From Pseudomonas capeferrum (GTDB taxonomy: Bacteria > Pseudomonadota > Gammaproteobacteria > Pseudomonadales > Pseudomonadaceae): a DNA stretch of 64,000 nt. The notes under the pieces were generated by a model, which did not search any database, was not told where the DNA came from, and was given only the letters and a program-made list of their open reading frames with translations. The position numbers and the translations under genes are program-made. Positions 25,798-35,044 of this stretch are shown here, piece after piece. Numbering within the stretch: the stretch's first letter is position 1; every line of letters begins with the position of its first letter. The stretch covers positions 184,508 to 248,507 of the forward strand of contig NZ_JMIT01000005.1 of assembly GCF_000731675.1 (NCBI RefSeq), in the 5' to 3' direction.

Positions 25798-26250
25798 TCA
25801 GGCTGCCTTCTGCTCCAACGTCTCCCAGCCCAAACAAGCCAACGCCAGTGTGCGTGGTACCGCTTCACGACCGCTACTGTAACGGCTGATACTGCGCGCA
25901 CTGACGCCCAGCGCTTCGGCAGCCTGGTCGAGCGTCATCCGATGCCGCAGCCGCCAGCGAATGAATATCCGGGTGTTCTCATCCGGGGCGTTTTGGGCAA
26001 GCGCGTCCAGCAGTAGGGTGTCGGCACCGATCTGAATATCCAGCGCCGGCCATTCCACGGACCAGCCTCCATCCCCTAACGTTACGTCTTCGAACGCTTT
26101 GCGCTTAGCCAGTGGCGCCAAGCCCGGATACGCTTTAAGCGCGTCGCTCATATCCAGGGTAAACCGCTGCCCATTGGTAAAAGTCAGCTCAAGGCTAGCG
26201 CCCGACCGAGGCTGAACCGCCCGCAGGCGGGGACGTTTCATCGATGCCAT
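25798..26250 (-). CDS. DUF2442 protein with C-terminal helix-turn-helix
   Basis: A 150-residue protein. The N-terminal half is a DUF2442 domain (LRAVQPRSGASLELTFTNGQ ... GWSVEWPALDIQIGADTL), and the C-terminal half a helix-turn-helix (MTLDQAAEALGVSARSISRY). DUF2442 proteins are often linked to toxin-antitoxin-like DUF4160 genes and transcriptional control; no DUF4160 partner is seen here, so this copy seems solitary. The start at 26250 (MASMKRPRL) is chosen because AAGGAG lies 8 bases before it; the ATG at 26259 is too close to that site. Probably a DNA-binding regulator. Confidence 0.75.
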   Translation of the reverse strand: MASMKRPRLRAVQPRSGASLELTFTNGQRFTLDMSDALKAYPGLAPLAKRKAFEDVTLGDGGWSVEWPALDIQIGADTLLLDALAQNAPDENTRIFIRWRLRHRMTLDQAAEALGVSARSISRYSSGREAVPRTLALACLGWETLEQKAA

Positions 26251-26380
26251 TTCATCCACTCCTTCTTGTGTCAGATAGCGCCCCTATCACCTCCAGTCAG
26301 TGATACTGCTCGGACCGACTTTCGCGATCACATGCCGATCGCAGAAACGATAAGTTGAAACCTTACCGCAGACGCAGCCC

Positions 26381-26400
26381 GCCTTGATTTCAATCAAGGC
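26381..26400. repeat. Short perfect palindrome before the DUF3079 gene
   Basis: GCCTTGATT / AATCAAGGC with a 2-base centre. It could be an operator in the divergent DUF2442/DUF3079 region. Confidence 0.4.
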
Positions 26401-26457
26401 TGAAAGCGCTGGAAGGCATAGCTTGGGCTCAGCACCCCACTTGCGAGAATGGACGCT

Positions 26458-26664
26458 ATGGCCAAGAAATTCCCCACCAACCCCAGCCACCCTGAACGCA
26501 TCTGCTGGGGGTGCGACCTGTATTGCCCCGCCAAAGCGCTGGCCTGCGGCAATGGAGCCGATCGCACTATGCATCCGGTGGAGTTGTTCGGGGAGGACTG
26601 GGACCGTATGGAGGACCGGTTGGACAAGCCGGTTCGCGAGGCTCAGCAGGCGCAATCCAACTGA
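26458..26664 (+). CDS. DUF3079 small cysteine-containing protein
   Basis: A 68-residue protein with the DUF3079 pattern: MAKKFPTNPSHPERICWGCD, then YCPAKALACGNG and HPVELFGEDW. Four conserved Cys suggest metal binding (inference). An in-frame ATG at 26449 would add MDA. Function unknown. It is divergent from the DUF2442 gene. Confidence 0.75.
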   Translation: MAKKFPTNPSHPERICWGCDLYCPAKALACGNGADRTMHPVELFGEDWDRMEDRLDKPVREAQQAQSN

Positions 26665-26668
26665 CCGC

Positions 26669-26771
26669 AGGGGGCCGCTTTGCGGCCCATCGCAGGCAAG
26701 CCAGCTCCTACACAAAACGCGCAACACCACAGGCACAGCGCTGGCCTGCGATGGGCTGCGCAGCAGCCCCA
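26669..26771. repeat. Inverted REP-like pair
   Basis: GGGGGCCGCTTTGCGGCCCA with ATCGCAGGCAAGCCAGCTCC on the left and GCGCTGGCCTGCGATGGGCT with GCGCAGCAGCCCC on the right, about 40 bases apart. Confidence 0.7.
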
Positions 26772-26781
26772 GGTGCCTCCG

Positions 26782-29061
26782 TCAGAACGCCGTACTCACC
26801 GTCAACGACAGGTTCCGCGGATCACCATAAATCGCCCCCGCGTAGAACCCGTAGCGGGTGTAGTAGTGCTTGTCGAACAGGTTATTGGCATTGAGGCTGA
26901 CACTCGTATCGTCAGTCAGCTGGTACTTGGCCATGGCATTCCAGATCGCATACCCCGACCAGTTGACGTCGGTAGCACCTGTGCTAACACCATTGCTCGG
27001 CTGCCCAGCCGGGCTGGATACCGCGCGAATGTTGCTCTGCGCGGTCACCCCTGCGCCAAGGGTCAAGCGGTCCAGCGGGCCAGACAGCCGATACGTGGTC
27101 GAAGCCTTGAACAGGTGCGACGGGTCGCTGCGGCCATCACTGTCGATACGGCGGAAGTGCAGGTACGTGTAGCCCGCGTAAACGTTCCAGTTCGGGGTCA
27201 GTGCACCGGCGATTTCCAGGTCGATGCCGTCGGTTTCCTGGCCAGAGCCGGCTTTGTAGGCGTCGTTACCGGTCGGTGTGGTCAGGTCGCCGTCCAGCAC
27301 GGCCTTGTTTTCCTGCTTGGTGCGGAAGTACGCCGCCGAGGCATTCAGGCGGCCATTGAACCATTCGCCCTTGATGCCGGTTTCGTAGCTTTGCCCGCGA
27401 ATCGGCTCGACCTTGCTGCCGCTGCTGGTCTCGGCGGTCTGCGGGGTGAAGATGTCGGTGTAGCTGGCGTATAGCGAGTAGGTGTCGTTGAGGTCGTACA
27501 CCGCGCCCAGGTAGGGGGTGACGATGCCGTTTTCTTCCTGGCTGGTGCGCACGCCGGCATTGCTGCGGGTGATTGCGGAGTAGTTGCTGGTGCGCACGCC
27601 GACGATCACCGACAGCGGGTCGGTGATGCTCAGGCGAGTAGCTGCATACATGCCCTGCAAGCGGGTGGTGGTCTTGCTGTGGCGGCCGGTGCGCGAGGCG
27701 ATCATGTCGTAGTCGTCATCCACGCCATTGCGCCAGTCGGTCAGCGGGAAACCGTTGTTGGCGCGGAACTGGCAACCCAGCGCCGCAGCACTGACGCGGC
27801 CGTCGCTGACCATGTTGCAGGTGTATTCCGGTGACCAGGCCACGGTGCGGCTGTCGTTGTAACCGACCATCGCCTGATGGGTACGGCCGAACAGCTGGAA
27901 CGGGCCGGACAGGTCGATCTGCGCCGACTGCTGGGTGGTGTCGCTGGCGCTGTGCAGGCCGTTGAGCACGGCGCCGCTGCCGTCCTGGTCCCAGTAGCCG
28001 CCGAAGGTGCCGCGGCCCGCCGAGTTGACCTTGGCCAGCCCGCGGTGGTTGAGGGCCTCGGCGGTGCTTTGGGCGGCCTTCAGGTCCAGCGTCCAGTCGT
28101 TGTCGAAGCGATGCTCGAGCGAGCCGAACGCCGTGCGGGTGGTGTACTCGCCAAAGCTCCAGCTGGGCACCACGTTGGTGCTGCGCGGCAGGTCGGTCTT
28201 GCTGCCGTCGCGGTACCAGATCGGGATGTTCGCACCCCAGCCGCCGCCGACGACCTTGTTGTATTCGTACTGGTAACCGGCACCCAGGGTGGTGGCGTCG
28301 TCGAGGTCAAATTCGAAGTTGGCCAGCGCAGCGCGGGCGCGCTCGGACTGGTGGTCGCGGAACGAGTTGGCGTCCTGCTGGGTCATCACAAACCGCGAAC
28401 GCAGGCGGCCGTCCTCGGACAATGGCAGGTTCAGGTCGGCGCCCAAGCGGCGTTTGTCCCAGCTGCCGTAGGTCGCGTAAGCGCTGCCGCCGAAGGTCTT
28501 GGTCGGGGCCTTGCGGATCAGGTTGACGGTGGCCGAGGGGTCGCCGGTGCCGCCCAGCAGGCCGTTGGCGCCACGCACGATGTCGATGCGCTCGTACAGG
28601 TCCATGTTCAGCGCGTTACCACCGCCGCTGAAGTCGGAGCCACCCTGAAACTGCAGGCCATCGACCTTCCAGTTGCTGATCGAATAACCTCGCGCCCGGT
28701 AGTCGGTGCGCCCGCCGACTTCGGCTTTGCTGGCCGTCACCCCTGGCGTGGTTTCCAGCGCCTGCTCGATGGTGTGGATGGCGCGGTCGTCCATCTGCTG
28801 GCGGGTAATGGTGGTCACCGACTGCGGCGTTTGCCGCGGCGTCAGCTTGAGGCCGGTTGAACTGCGGCTACTCTCGACCGTGTACCCTAGCTGGCCGGCT
28901 TCATCGGCAGGCGCCAGCGCGCTGTCCTCGATCTGCGTGGCATCCAGCTCCAGTGGCTTGCTGTCGGCAGCCATGGCGCTGCCGCTGATGGCCGCGGCGA
29001 TGAAGAAGGCGAGCGGGGTGAGGTGACTTGCGCCTCGGCCGATGGAAGAGAAGTCGTTCAT
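26782..29061 (-). CDS. TonB-dependent siderophore receptor (FpvA/FoxA-like)
   Basis: A 759-residue outer-membrane receptor from the chosen start (MNDFSSIGRGASHL), preceded on the minus strand by GGAG at 4 bases; an ATG at 29079 lacks such a site. A signal peptide ends near SGSAMA, then comes a plug domain (TPRQTPQSVTTITRQQM ... YRARGYSISNWKVDGLQFQG) and a 22-strand barrel ending in the aromatic terminus SLTVSTAF. There is no long N-terminal signalling domain, so it is a plain importer. The ligand is unknown. The neighbouring divergent two-component operon probably controls it, as PfeRS/PirRS do for their receptors. Confidence 0.9.
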   Translation of the reverse strand: MNDFSSIGRGASHLTPLAFFIAAAISGSAMAADSKPLELDATQIEDSALAPADEAGQLGYTVESSRSSTGLKLTPRQTPQSVTTITRQQMDDRAIHTIEQALETTPGVTASKAEVGGRTDYRARGYSISNWKVDGLQFQGGSDFSGGGNALNMDLYERIDIVRGANGLLGGTGDPSATVNLIRKAPTKTFGGSAYATYGSWDKRRLGADLNLPLSEDGRLRSRFVMTQQDANSFRDHQSERARAALANFEFDLDDATTLGAGYQYEYNKVVGGGWGANIPIWYRDGSKTDLPRSTNVVPSWSFGEYTTRTAFGSLEHRFDNDWTLDLKAAQSTAEALNHRGLAKVNSAGRGTFGGYWDQDGSGAVLNGLHSASDTTQQSAQIDLSGPFQLFGRTHQAMVGYNDSRTVAWSPEYTCNMVSDGRVSAAALGCQFRANNGFPLTDWRNGVDDDYDMIASRTGRHSKTTTRLQGMYAATRLSITDPLSVIVGVRTSNYSAITRSNAGVRTSQEENGIVTPYLGAVYDLNDTYSLYASYTDIFTPQTAETSSGSKVEPIRGQSYETGIKGEWFNGRLNASAAYFRTKQENKAVLDGDLTTPTGNDAYKAGSGQETDGIDLEIAGALTPNWNVYAGYTYLHFRRIDSDGRSDPSHLFKASTTYRLSGPLDRLTLGAGVTAQSNIRAVSSPAGQPSNGVSTGATDVNWSGYAIWNAMAKYQLTDDTSVSLNANNLFDKHYYTRYGFYAGAIYGDPRNLSLTVSTAF

Positions 29062-29219
29062 GATGCTCCGAGGCTTCATTTGGGAAGGTTTCGTATTCGC
29101 AGATGATTTTTTGTTACGATTCTAGGGATCCGCCCTTGGGGCTCCAGCCCCGGCTTGTATGGGGATGTAATTGAACGTAACGAGCGCCTCCGGCCCTCAC
29201 CGAACAGGTGTGTTTAGCA

Positions 29220-29939
29220 ATGAGTACAACGCTGCTGGTTGTCGACGATGACGACGAAATCCGCGAACTTCTCTGTGATTACCTGACAGATGCCGGTTAC
29301 ACCGTACTGGCCGCCGCTGATGGCGAGCAGATGCGTGAGCAACTGGCTGCGCACAAAGTGGAGCTGGTGGTGCTGGACCTGATGCTGCCCGGCGAGGATG
29401 GCTTGAGCCTGTGCCGCCAGCTGCAAGCCACCCCTGGCCTGGCGGTGATCATGTTGTCTGCCAAAGGCAGCACGCTGGACCGCATCATTGGCCTTGAAGT
29501 GGGCGCGGACGACTACCTGGCCAAGCCCTTCGAGCCACGCGAGCTGATTGCCCGGATCAAGGCCGTGCTGCGTCGCCCCCAGCGCCTCGATACACCGGTG
29601 GCAAAACCGGCTGTCGAAGCGCAGCAATTTGCCGGTTTTCGCCTCGACCACGTGAAGCGCCTGCTCACCCGCCCGGACGGCGAGACACTGCCCCTGCCCC
29701 GCTCCGATTACCGCGTGCTGCGTGAGCTGCTTGAAGCCAACAACCGTGTGGTGTCGCGCGATCATCTGACCCGCAGTGCGTTCGGCCGTGACCACCTGCC
29801 CGATGACCGCTCGGTAGACATGTGCGTCAGCCGCCTGCGCCAGCAACTGCGCCGCGCGCCGGGCGCCGTCGCGCAGATCCTCACCATCCGCAACGAAGGC
29901 TACCTGCTGAGCCTCGCCCGCAGCGAGGCGGATGCCTGA
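29220..29939 (+). CDS. OmpR-family response regulator
   Basis: A 239-residue regulator: receiver domain (LLVVDDDDEIRELL, phospho-acceptor Asp in LVVLDLMLPGEDG, Lys in YLAKPFEP) and a winged-helix DNA-binding domain (residues about 135-235, DDRSVDMCVSRLRQQLRR). The start at 29220 (MSTTLLVVDD) is chosen since the family begins there; no strong ribosome-binding site is seen. It overlaps the kinase gene by 8 bases and is divergent from the siderophore receptor gene with a 158-base shared region. Confidence 0.93.
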   Translation: MSTTLLVVDDDDEIRELLCDYLTDAGYTVLAAADGEQMREQLAAHKVELVVLDLMLPGEDGLSLCRQLQATPGLAVIMLSAKGSTLDRIIGLEVGADDYLAKPFEPRELIARIKAVLRRPQRLDTPVAKPAVEAQQFAGFRLDHVKRLLTRPDGETLPLPRSDYRVLRELLEANNRVVSRDHLTRSAFGRDHLPDDRSVDMCVSRLRQQLRRAPGAVAQILTIRNEGYLLSLARSEADA

Positions 29940-31308
29940 GGTGCGCTGGCTCCGCCGGCTGTGGCCGCGCACGCTGTTTGGCCAACTGCTGCTGATCATG
30001 GTCAGCGGCACGCTGGTAATCCAACTGATGTCGAGCAGCATCTGGTTCGATGTGCGTTTCGCGCAGGTGCTCGAAGCCCCGGTGCGGCTGATCGCCGCCC
30101 GCAGCGCGCCCCTGATTGCCAAGGCCAACTGCCATGCCGGCGCAGTGCAGGCGCCAGCCCATTATCAGCTGCGCTGTGCCGAGGCCTTGCCCGCGCAAGA
30201 AGTGGACGAACGCAGGGGGCGCAAGCGCATCGAATTGCTGCTGCACCAGGCCCTCAAGTACGAGCTTGGCCATGCTGTGGACGTGCGCCTGATGAAGGTG
30301 CAACTGACTGACGAACTGGGCCAGCCGATTGTCTGGCGCAGCCTGTTCGGCTTGCGCACGGCCCAGGCGCATATTCAGTTTGCCGTGCCGCTGGCCGATG
30401 GGCATTGGCTGACCATCGATGGCCAGGAGCTGCAGGGCTGGAGTGGCGAGTCTGCCTGGGCGTTGATCAGCGACTACCTGCTGCGGGTATATGCCCTGCG
30501 TATCGTCGCCGTGCTGCTGGTGTGCCTGCTGGCGGTGCGCCTGTGCCTGCGCCCGCTGCAGCGCCTGGCGGACGCAGCGCGAGGGCTGGGCAGCAACCTG
30601 GAGCAGCCGCCCTTGGCGCTGGATGGGCCGCAGGAAGTGCGCCAGGCGGCGCAGGCTTTCAATGCGATGCAGCAACGGTTGATTGCGATGGTCAACGACA
30701 AGGCCTACTTCCTCGCCGCCGTTTCCCACGATTTGCGTACCCCGTTGACCCGCATGCGCCTGCGCCTGGAGCGCCTGCCAGACGATGAGCAGCGCGAACG
30801 GCTGCGGCAGAACATCACGCAGATGGACGACATGATCGGCCAGGTACTCGACTACCTGCGCGCCGGCGAGCAGCAGAACCTGCAACAGGTGGACCTGGAC
30901 CAGCTGGTGGCGCGCCAGTGCGCAGACTTGGCCACCGCCAGTGAGCCGCTTCCCGTTGAGGGCCAGGCTGGCACCGTGCGGGTCGATGCCCTGCTGCTGC
31001 AGCGGTGCCTGCAGAACCTGCTGGTCAATGCCTTGCGCTATGGCAAAGACGTTTCGGTCACGCTAGAGCGCGCGGCCACGGGGGTTTTTATCCACATCGA
31101 TGACTGCGGGCCGGGGATTGCACCCGGCTTGATGGCGACGGTTACCGACCCGTTCGTGCGGGGGGAAGGGTCGCGCAATCAGGCGTCTGGCGGGTATGGC
31201 TTGGGGTTGAGCATCGCCCAGCGCATCGCGGCCAGTCATGGCGGCGAGTTGCTGCTGTACAACCGCGACGGCGGCGGCTTGCGGGCCAGTGTGCAGTTGC
31301 CCGAATAA
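29932..31308 (+). CDS. Sensor histidine kinase
   Basis: A 458-residue inner-membrane kinase. TM1 (about residues 15-35), a periplasmic sensor of about 150 residues, TM2 (about 185-205), HAMP, then HisKA with the phospho-His in AAVSHDLRTPLTRMRL and HATPase boxes (N: LLVNALRYG; G1: DDCGPGI; G2: GYGLGLSIA). The periplasmic part has two Cys (KANCHAG, LRCAEAL) that may form a disulfide or bind metal. It is cotranscribed with the regulator. Its signal may be iron or siderophore, from context only. Confidence 0.92.
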   Translation: MPEVRWLRRLWPRTLFGQLLLIMVSGTLVIQLMSSSIWFDVRFAQVLEAPVRLIAARSAPLIAKANCHAGAVQAPAHYQLRCAEALPAQEVDERRGRKRIELLLHQALKYELGHAVDVRLMKVQLTDELGQPIVWRSLFGLRTAQAHIQFAVPLADGHWLTIDGQELQGWSGESAWALISDYLLRVYALRIVAVLLVCLLAVRLCLRPLQRLADAARGLGSNLEQPPLALDGPQEVRQAAQAFNAMQQRLIAMVNDKAYFLAAVSHDLRTPLTRMRLRLERLPDDEQRERLRQNITQMDDMIGQVLDYLRAGEQQNLQQVDLDQLVARQCADLATASEPLPVEGQAGTVRVDALLLQRCLQNLLVNALRYGKDVSVTLERAATGVFIHIDDCGPGIAPGLMATVTDPFVRGEGSRNQASGGYGLGLSIAQRIAASHGGELLLYNRDGGGLRASVQLPE

Positions 31309-31449
31309 CCTGCCATCACGGCCTTGCGTCGCGAAAGGGTCGCGCAGGGCAAACCTGCGATCAGGTAACAGTCTTTTACCGATTCACCAGGTTTTCCGCA
31401 GCCTGCCTTTGCCTATCCTAGGCCCGGTCATCCTGCCTGCGATGGACCC

Positions 31450-33111
31450 ATGAAACATTCACTGCCCAGCCGCTACGCCTGCCTCGTCACCTGCCTGCTG
31501 TTCACCTTCGCCAGCCTGCCGCTACTGCCCCAACAGGCCTGGCTCTGGCCGTTCACCGTGCTCACCGCCCTGCTCAGCCTGGTCGGCCTCAATGACCTGC
31601 GCCAGAGCCACCATGCAGTGCGGCGCAACTACCCGATCCTGGGCAACATCCGCTACCTGATCGAAACCATCCGCCCGGAAATCCGCCAATACCTGATCGA
31701 AGGCGACGACGACAAGCTGCCGTTCTCCCGCTCCCAGCGCTCGCTGGTGTACGCCCGGGCCAAGAATGAAAGCGCCGAAAAAGCCTTTGGCACACTCAAC
31801 GATGCCTACAAGCCGGGCTTCGAATTCATCAGCCATTCGATGCTGCCGGTGGCCACCCCCGACCCTGCTTCGTTCCGCATCGCCATCGGCGGGCGGCAAT
31901 GCCGGCTGCCCTACTCGGCCTCGATTTTCAACATCTCGGCCATGAGCTTCGGCGCCCTCAGCGCCAACGCCATCGCTGCCCTCAACCAGGGCGCACGCCT
32001 GGGCCGCTTTGCCCATGACACCGGTGAAGGCAGCATCAGCCCTTACCACCGCGAACATGGTGGCGACCTGATCTGGGAGATCGGCAGCGGTTACTTTGGC
32101 TGCCGTACCGAAGAGGGCCTTTTCGACCCGCAACGCTTCGCCGAGCAAGCCCGCTCGGCGCAAGTGAAGATGATCGAGATCAAGCTCAGCCAGGGCGCCA
32201 AACCCGGCCACGGCGGCATCCTGCCAGGGCACAAGGTGAGCCCGGAAATCGCCGCGACCCGGGGCGTGCGCGAAGGCCAGGACTGCATTTCCCCGGCTGC
32301 GCACAGCGCCTTCCGCACGCCGGTCGAATTGCTCAAGTTCGTTGCCAGCCTGCGCGAACTGTCGGGCGGCAAGCCAGTGGGCTTCAAGTTCTGCCTGGGG
32401 CACCCGTGGGAGTTCATGGGCATTGCCAAAGCCATGCTGGCCACCGGCATCACCCCCGACTTCATCGTCGTCGACGGCAAGGAAGGCGGCACCGGCGCGG
32501 CACCACGCGAGTTCAGCGACAACATGGGCGTGCCCATGCGCGAAGGGCTGATGTTCGTGCACAACACCTTGGTCGGCCTGAACCTGCGTTCGAGCATCCG
32601 CATTGGCGCAGCGGGCAAGATCGTCAGCGCCTTCGATATCGCCAGCGTGCTGGCCATTGGTGCCGACTGGGTGAATTCGGCGCGCGGCTTCATGTTCGCC
32701 ATCGGCTGCATCCAGTCGCAAAGCTGCCACACCAACAAGTGCCCGACCGGGGTTGCCACGCAAGACCCGTTACGCCAGCGCGCATTGGTGGTACCGGACA
32801 AGGCCCAACGCGTGGCCAGCTTTCATCGCAACACGCTGCACACCTTGGCCGAGATGCTGGCGGCCGCAGGGCTGGAGCACCCAAGCGAACTCAAGCCCAA
32901 GCACCTGGCACGGCGTGTCAGCGCCAGTGAAATCGGCTTGTTCTCGGATTTGCATACGTTTCTCAAGCCTGGCGAATTGCTCAGTGGCTCGATTGAAAGC
33001 GAGTTTTATGCGCGGATGTGGCGGATGGCGCGTAGCGACAGCTTTGCACCGGAGACGGGGGAAGTTGAAAAAGCAGCAGGGGTACGACGTAGACAGGCGG
33101 AGCCGGCTTGA
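31450..33111 (+). CDS. FMN-binding glutamate synthase-like protein (stand-alone GltB central domain)
   Basis: A 553-residue protein with two N-terminal hydrophobic segments (about residues 8-50) that may anchor it to the membrane, followed by the FMN-binding glutamate synthase domain (SAMSFGALSANAIAALNQGA, GEGSISPYHREHGGDL, KPGHGGILPGHKV). The 3Fe-4S-type Cys pattern of glutamate synthase appears as CIQSQSCHTNKCPTGVA. It lacks the glutaminase domain of GltB, so it does not act as a normal glutamate synthase; substrate unknown. The gene is separate, 141 bases after the kinase. Confidence 0.85.
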   Translation: MKHSLPSRYACLVTCLLFTFASLPLLPQQAWLWPFTVLTALLSLVGLNDLRQSHHAVRRNYPILGNIRYLIETIRPEIRQYLIEGDDDKLPFSRSQRSLVYARAKNESAEKAFGTLNDAYKPGFEFISHSMLPVATPDPASFRIAIGGRQCRLPYSASIFNISAMSFGALSANAIAALNQGARLGRFAHDTGEGSISPYHREHGGDLIWEIGSGYFGCRTEEGLFDPQRFAEQARSAQVKMIEIKLSQGAKPGHGGILPGHKVSPEIAATRGVREGQDCISPAAHSAFRTPVELLKFVASLRELSGGKPVGFKFCLGHPWEFMGIAKAMLATGITPDFIVVDGKEGGTGAAPREFSDNMGVPMREGLMFVHNTLVGLNLRSSIRIGAAGKIVSAFDIASVLAIGADWVNSARGFMFAIGCIQSQSCHTNKCPTGVATQDPLRQRALVVPDKAQRVASFHRNTLHTLAEMLAAAGLEHPSELKPKHLARRVSASEIGLFSDLHTFLKPGELLSGSIESEFYARMWRMARSDSFAPETGEVEKAAGVRRRQAEPA

Positions 33112-33116
33112 AGGCT

Positions 33117-33241
33117 GGGGGCGCTTTGCGCCCCTTTCGCGGCACAAGGCCGCTCCCCCAGGGGTTGCGCCGGCCTTGAAGGTTTAGAGCCAGCCAGTGT
33201 GGGAGCGGCCTTGCGCCGCGATAGGGCTGCAAAGCAGCCCC
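33117..33241. repeat. Inverted REP pair
   Basis: Left copy 33117-33161 and right copy 33198-33241 (TGTGGGAGCGGCCTTGCGCC) are inverted, each with a terminal GC hairpin. It lies between convergent genes and may end both transcripts. Confidence 0.85.
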
Positions 33242-33253
33242 AGCGGGATCAGA

Positions 33254-34573
33254 TCAGAAGATGCTGATCGGGTACTCGACGAATACGCGGACTTCGTTGC
33301 CGTCGTCGTTGTAGCCGTTCTGCTGTACCGCATTGTTGGTACGCACGAACGAGCTACGCAGCTTGATCGACAGGTCCTTGGCCGGGCCGTCCTGAACCAC
33401 GTAACGGATCTGGTTGAAGATCTCGCGCTCTTTACCTTCACCGAAACCTTGCGGGTTGGCGACGTTGCGGGTGTTGATGTTGTCACCCACCACGTAGGCC
33501 AGCTTGTAGGTCAGGCCCGGAACGCCATAGGCGCCGAAGTCCAGGCCGTAGCCCAGCTGCCAGGAGCGCTCGTCTTCGGCGTTGAAGTCGGACCAGTACG
33601 AGTTGGCCAGGTAGATGGTCGAACCACCGTCACCCACGCCACCGGCGTTCTGGTAGAAGCCGTAGTTGTAGCCGGTGCTGCCGGTGCTGCGCTGATGCGC
33701 GAGGGTGAACGAGTGGGCACCGTACGCGTAAGTGGCAGCCAGGCTCCAGATGGTGTTGGAGTCGCCGTTCAGGCCAGCGGCCTGGACGTACTGCTTGTCG
33801 ATGTCCGACTTGTAGCCGTTGAAGTCCAGGGTCAGCGACTGGTCGCTGGCGATCGGGAAGACGTAGTTCAAGCCCAGGTAGTGCTTCTTCATCACGTCTT
33901 CGTTGTCTGCGGTGTACAGCGAAGCGGTGAAGTTGTCGGTGAACTTGTAGCTACCGCCGAAGACGTTGATCGACTTCAGGCCACCACCGTCACGACGCTC
34001 GGCGCTCTTGCGCGCTTCCTGGGTGAAGCGACCGGCGTTCAGCTCCAGGCCCTCGATCTCTTTCGAGGTCAGCAGGGTGCCGGTGAAGCTTTCTGGCAGC
34101 AGACGTGCATCGTCGTACTGCAGCACAGGCAGTGCCGGCATCTGGTCACCGTACTTCAGCACGGTGTTGGAGATGCGGAATTTCACGGCAGCGCCGCCAC
34201 GGGCAAGGTTATGCGGCGAGCTGGCGTTGCCCTCGGCATTGGTGGTTTCGTGCGGTTTGAAGAAGTCGACGCCGCCACCACCGTTGTGGCCCTTGCCGCC
34301 GTCCAGACGCACGGCATACAGGCCGAATGCGTCGACGCCGACACCGACGGTGCCCTGGGTGAAACCGGAGGAGAAGTTGGCGATGACGCCTTGGCCCCAT
34401 TCGATCTGGTCATCGGTACCGTGCTTCTTGTCACGGTTGATGTAGGCGTTGCGCAGCAGCACATTGGCGTGGCTGTCTTCGATGAAGCCCTTGCTGTCGG
34501 CCTGCTCATTGGCCTGTGCCTGGGTCGCGGCGATCATCGCCAAGGCGACCAGGCTGATCCTGGTTTTCAACAT
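33254..34573 (-). CDS. OprD-family outer-membrane porin
   Basis: A 439-residue substrate-specific porin. Signal peptide MLKTRISLVALAMIAATQAQA, then a barrel typical of OprD/OprE/OprQ proteins (GFIEDSHANVLLRNAYINRD; LNAGRFTQEARKSAERRDGG; VEYPISIF at the end). Such porins admit amino acids, small acids or sugars; the substrate here is not clear. P. putida carries an OprE/OprQ-like porin in this neighbourhood as I recall. The ribosome-binding site AAGGAAAATAAC is strong. It ends at a REP pair. Confidence 0.9.
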   Translation of the reverse strand: MLKTRISLVALAMIAATQAQANEQADSKGFIEDSHANVLLRNAYINRDKKHGTDDQIEWGQGVIANFSSGFTQGTVGVGVDAFGLYAVRLDGGKGHNGGGGVDFFKPHETTNAEGNASSPHNLARGGAAVKFRISNTVLKYGDQMPALPVLQYDDARLLPESFTGTLLTSKEIEGLELNAGRFTQEARKSAERRDGGGLKSINVFGGSYKFTDNFTASLYTADNEDVMKKHYLGLNYVFPIASDQSLTLDFNGYKSDIDKQYVQAAGLNGDSNTIWSLAATYAYGAHSFTLAHQRSTGSTGYNYGFYQNAGGVGDGGSTIYLANSYWSDFNAEDERSWQLGYGLDFGAYGVPGLTYKLAYVVGDNINTRNVANPQGFGEGKEREIFNQIRYVVQDGPAKDLSIKLRSSFVRTNNAVQQNGYNDDGNEVRVFVEYPISIF

Positions 34574-35044
34574 GTTATTTTCCTTATTTCTTAATCAAAA
34601 ACGCTCTGCAATATGACGCCAGGAACCAACGCCCCTTCGTAGGTTCGACGCTATGCGGATCCAAACTGGAAGGCTTTGCCGGCAATCGCACGGTGGCCTT
34701 TAACAGCAGCATGGCCATGTCATGGCCAGCAGGCGTTGGCCGAATCCTAGCGGTGTGCGATTACAAATGTCAAAAAATCGTGAAATGCAGGTTGATATAA
34801 CCAAAATAACCGGCAGGTCTGGTGCATTTCCATGCCTGTTCGCGCTATCGGTGGGCAATTTTTCTCTTGTCAGGTAAGTCAGCTGACGTTGTGGGAGCAA
34901 TCTTGGGCCGGGGGATTATACAAAGTGCCTAGTTACAAAGTGATACATATGTAAAGACAACCCTTTACAAATACCCAAGCAACAGTAAATAGCAAGCATT
35001 ACCATTCGCACCTTCTTTTCACCTGCCTCGGTCCGGATGTGTCC
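34574..35044. other. Intergenic region between divergent porin and siderophore receptor
   Basis: About 470 bases, AT-richer than the genes, with the promoters of both. It has a candidate Fur box (34992-35009) and otherwise no gene; a 66-codon frame on the minus strand has no support. Confidence 0.6.
34992..35009. promoter_or_regulatory. Candidate Fur box
   Basis: On the minus strand GCGAATGGTAATGCTTGC resembles the Pseudomonas Fur consensus (GCAAATGATAATCATTTGC-like). It lies 35 bases before the receptor gene, as expected for iron repression. Confidence 0.5.

Noticed and set aside
33197..34594. 465-codon plus-strand frame opposite the porin
   Set aside because: Antisense shadow; the porin on the minus strand has signal peptide and family motifs.
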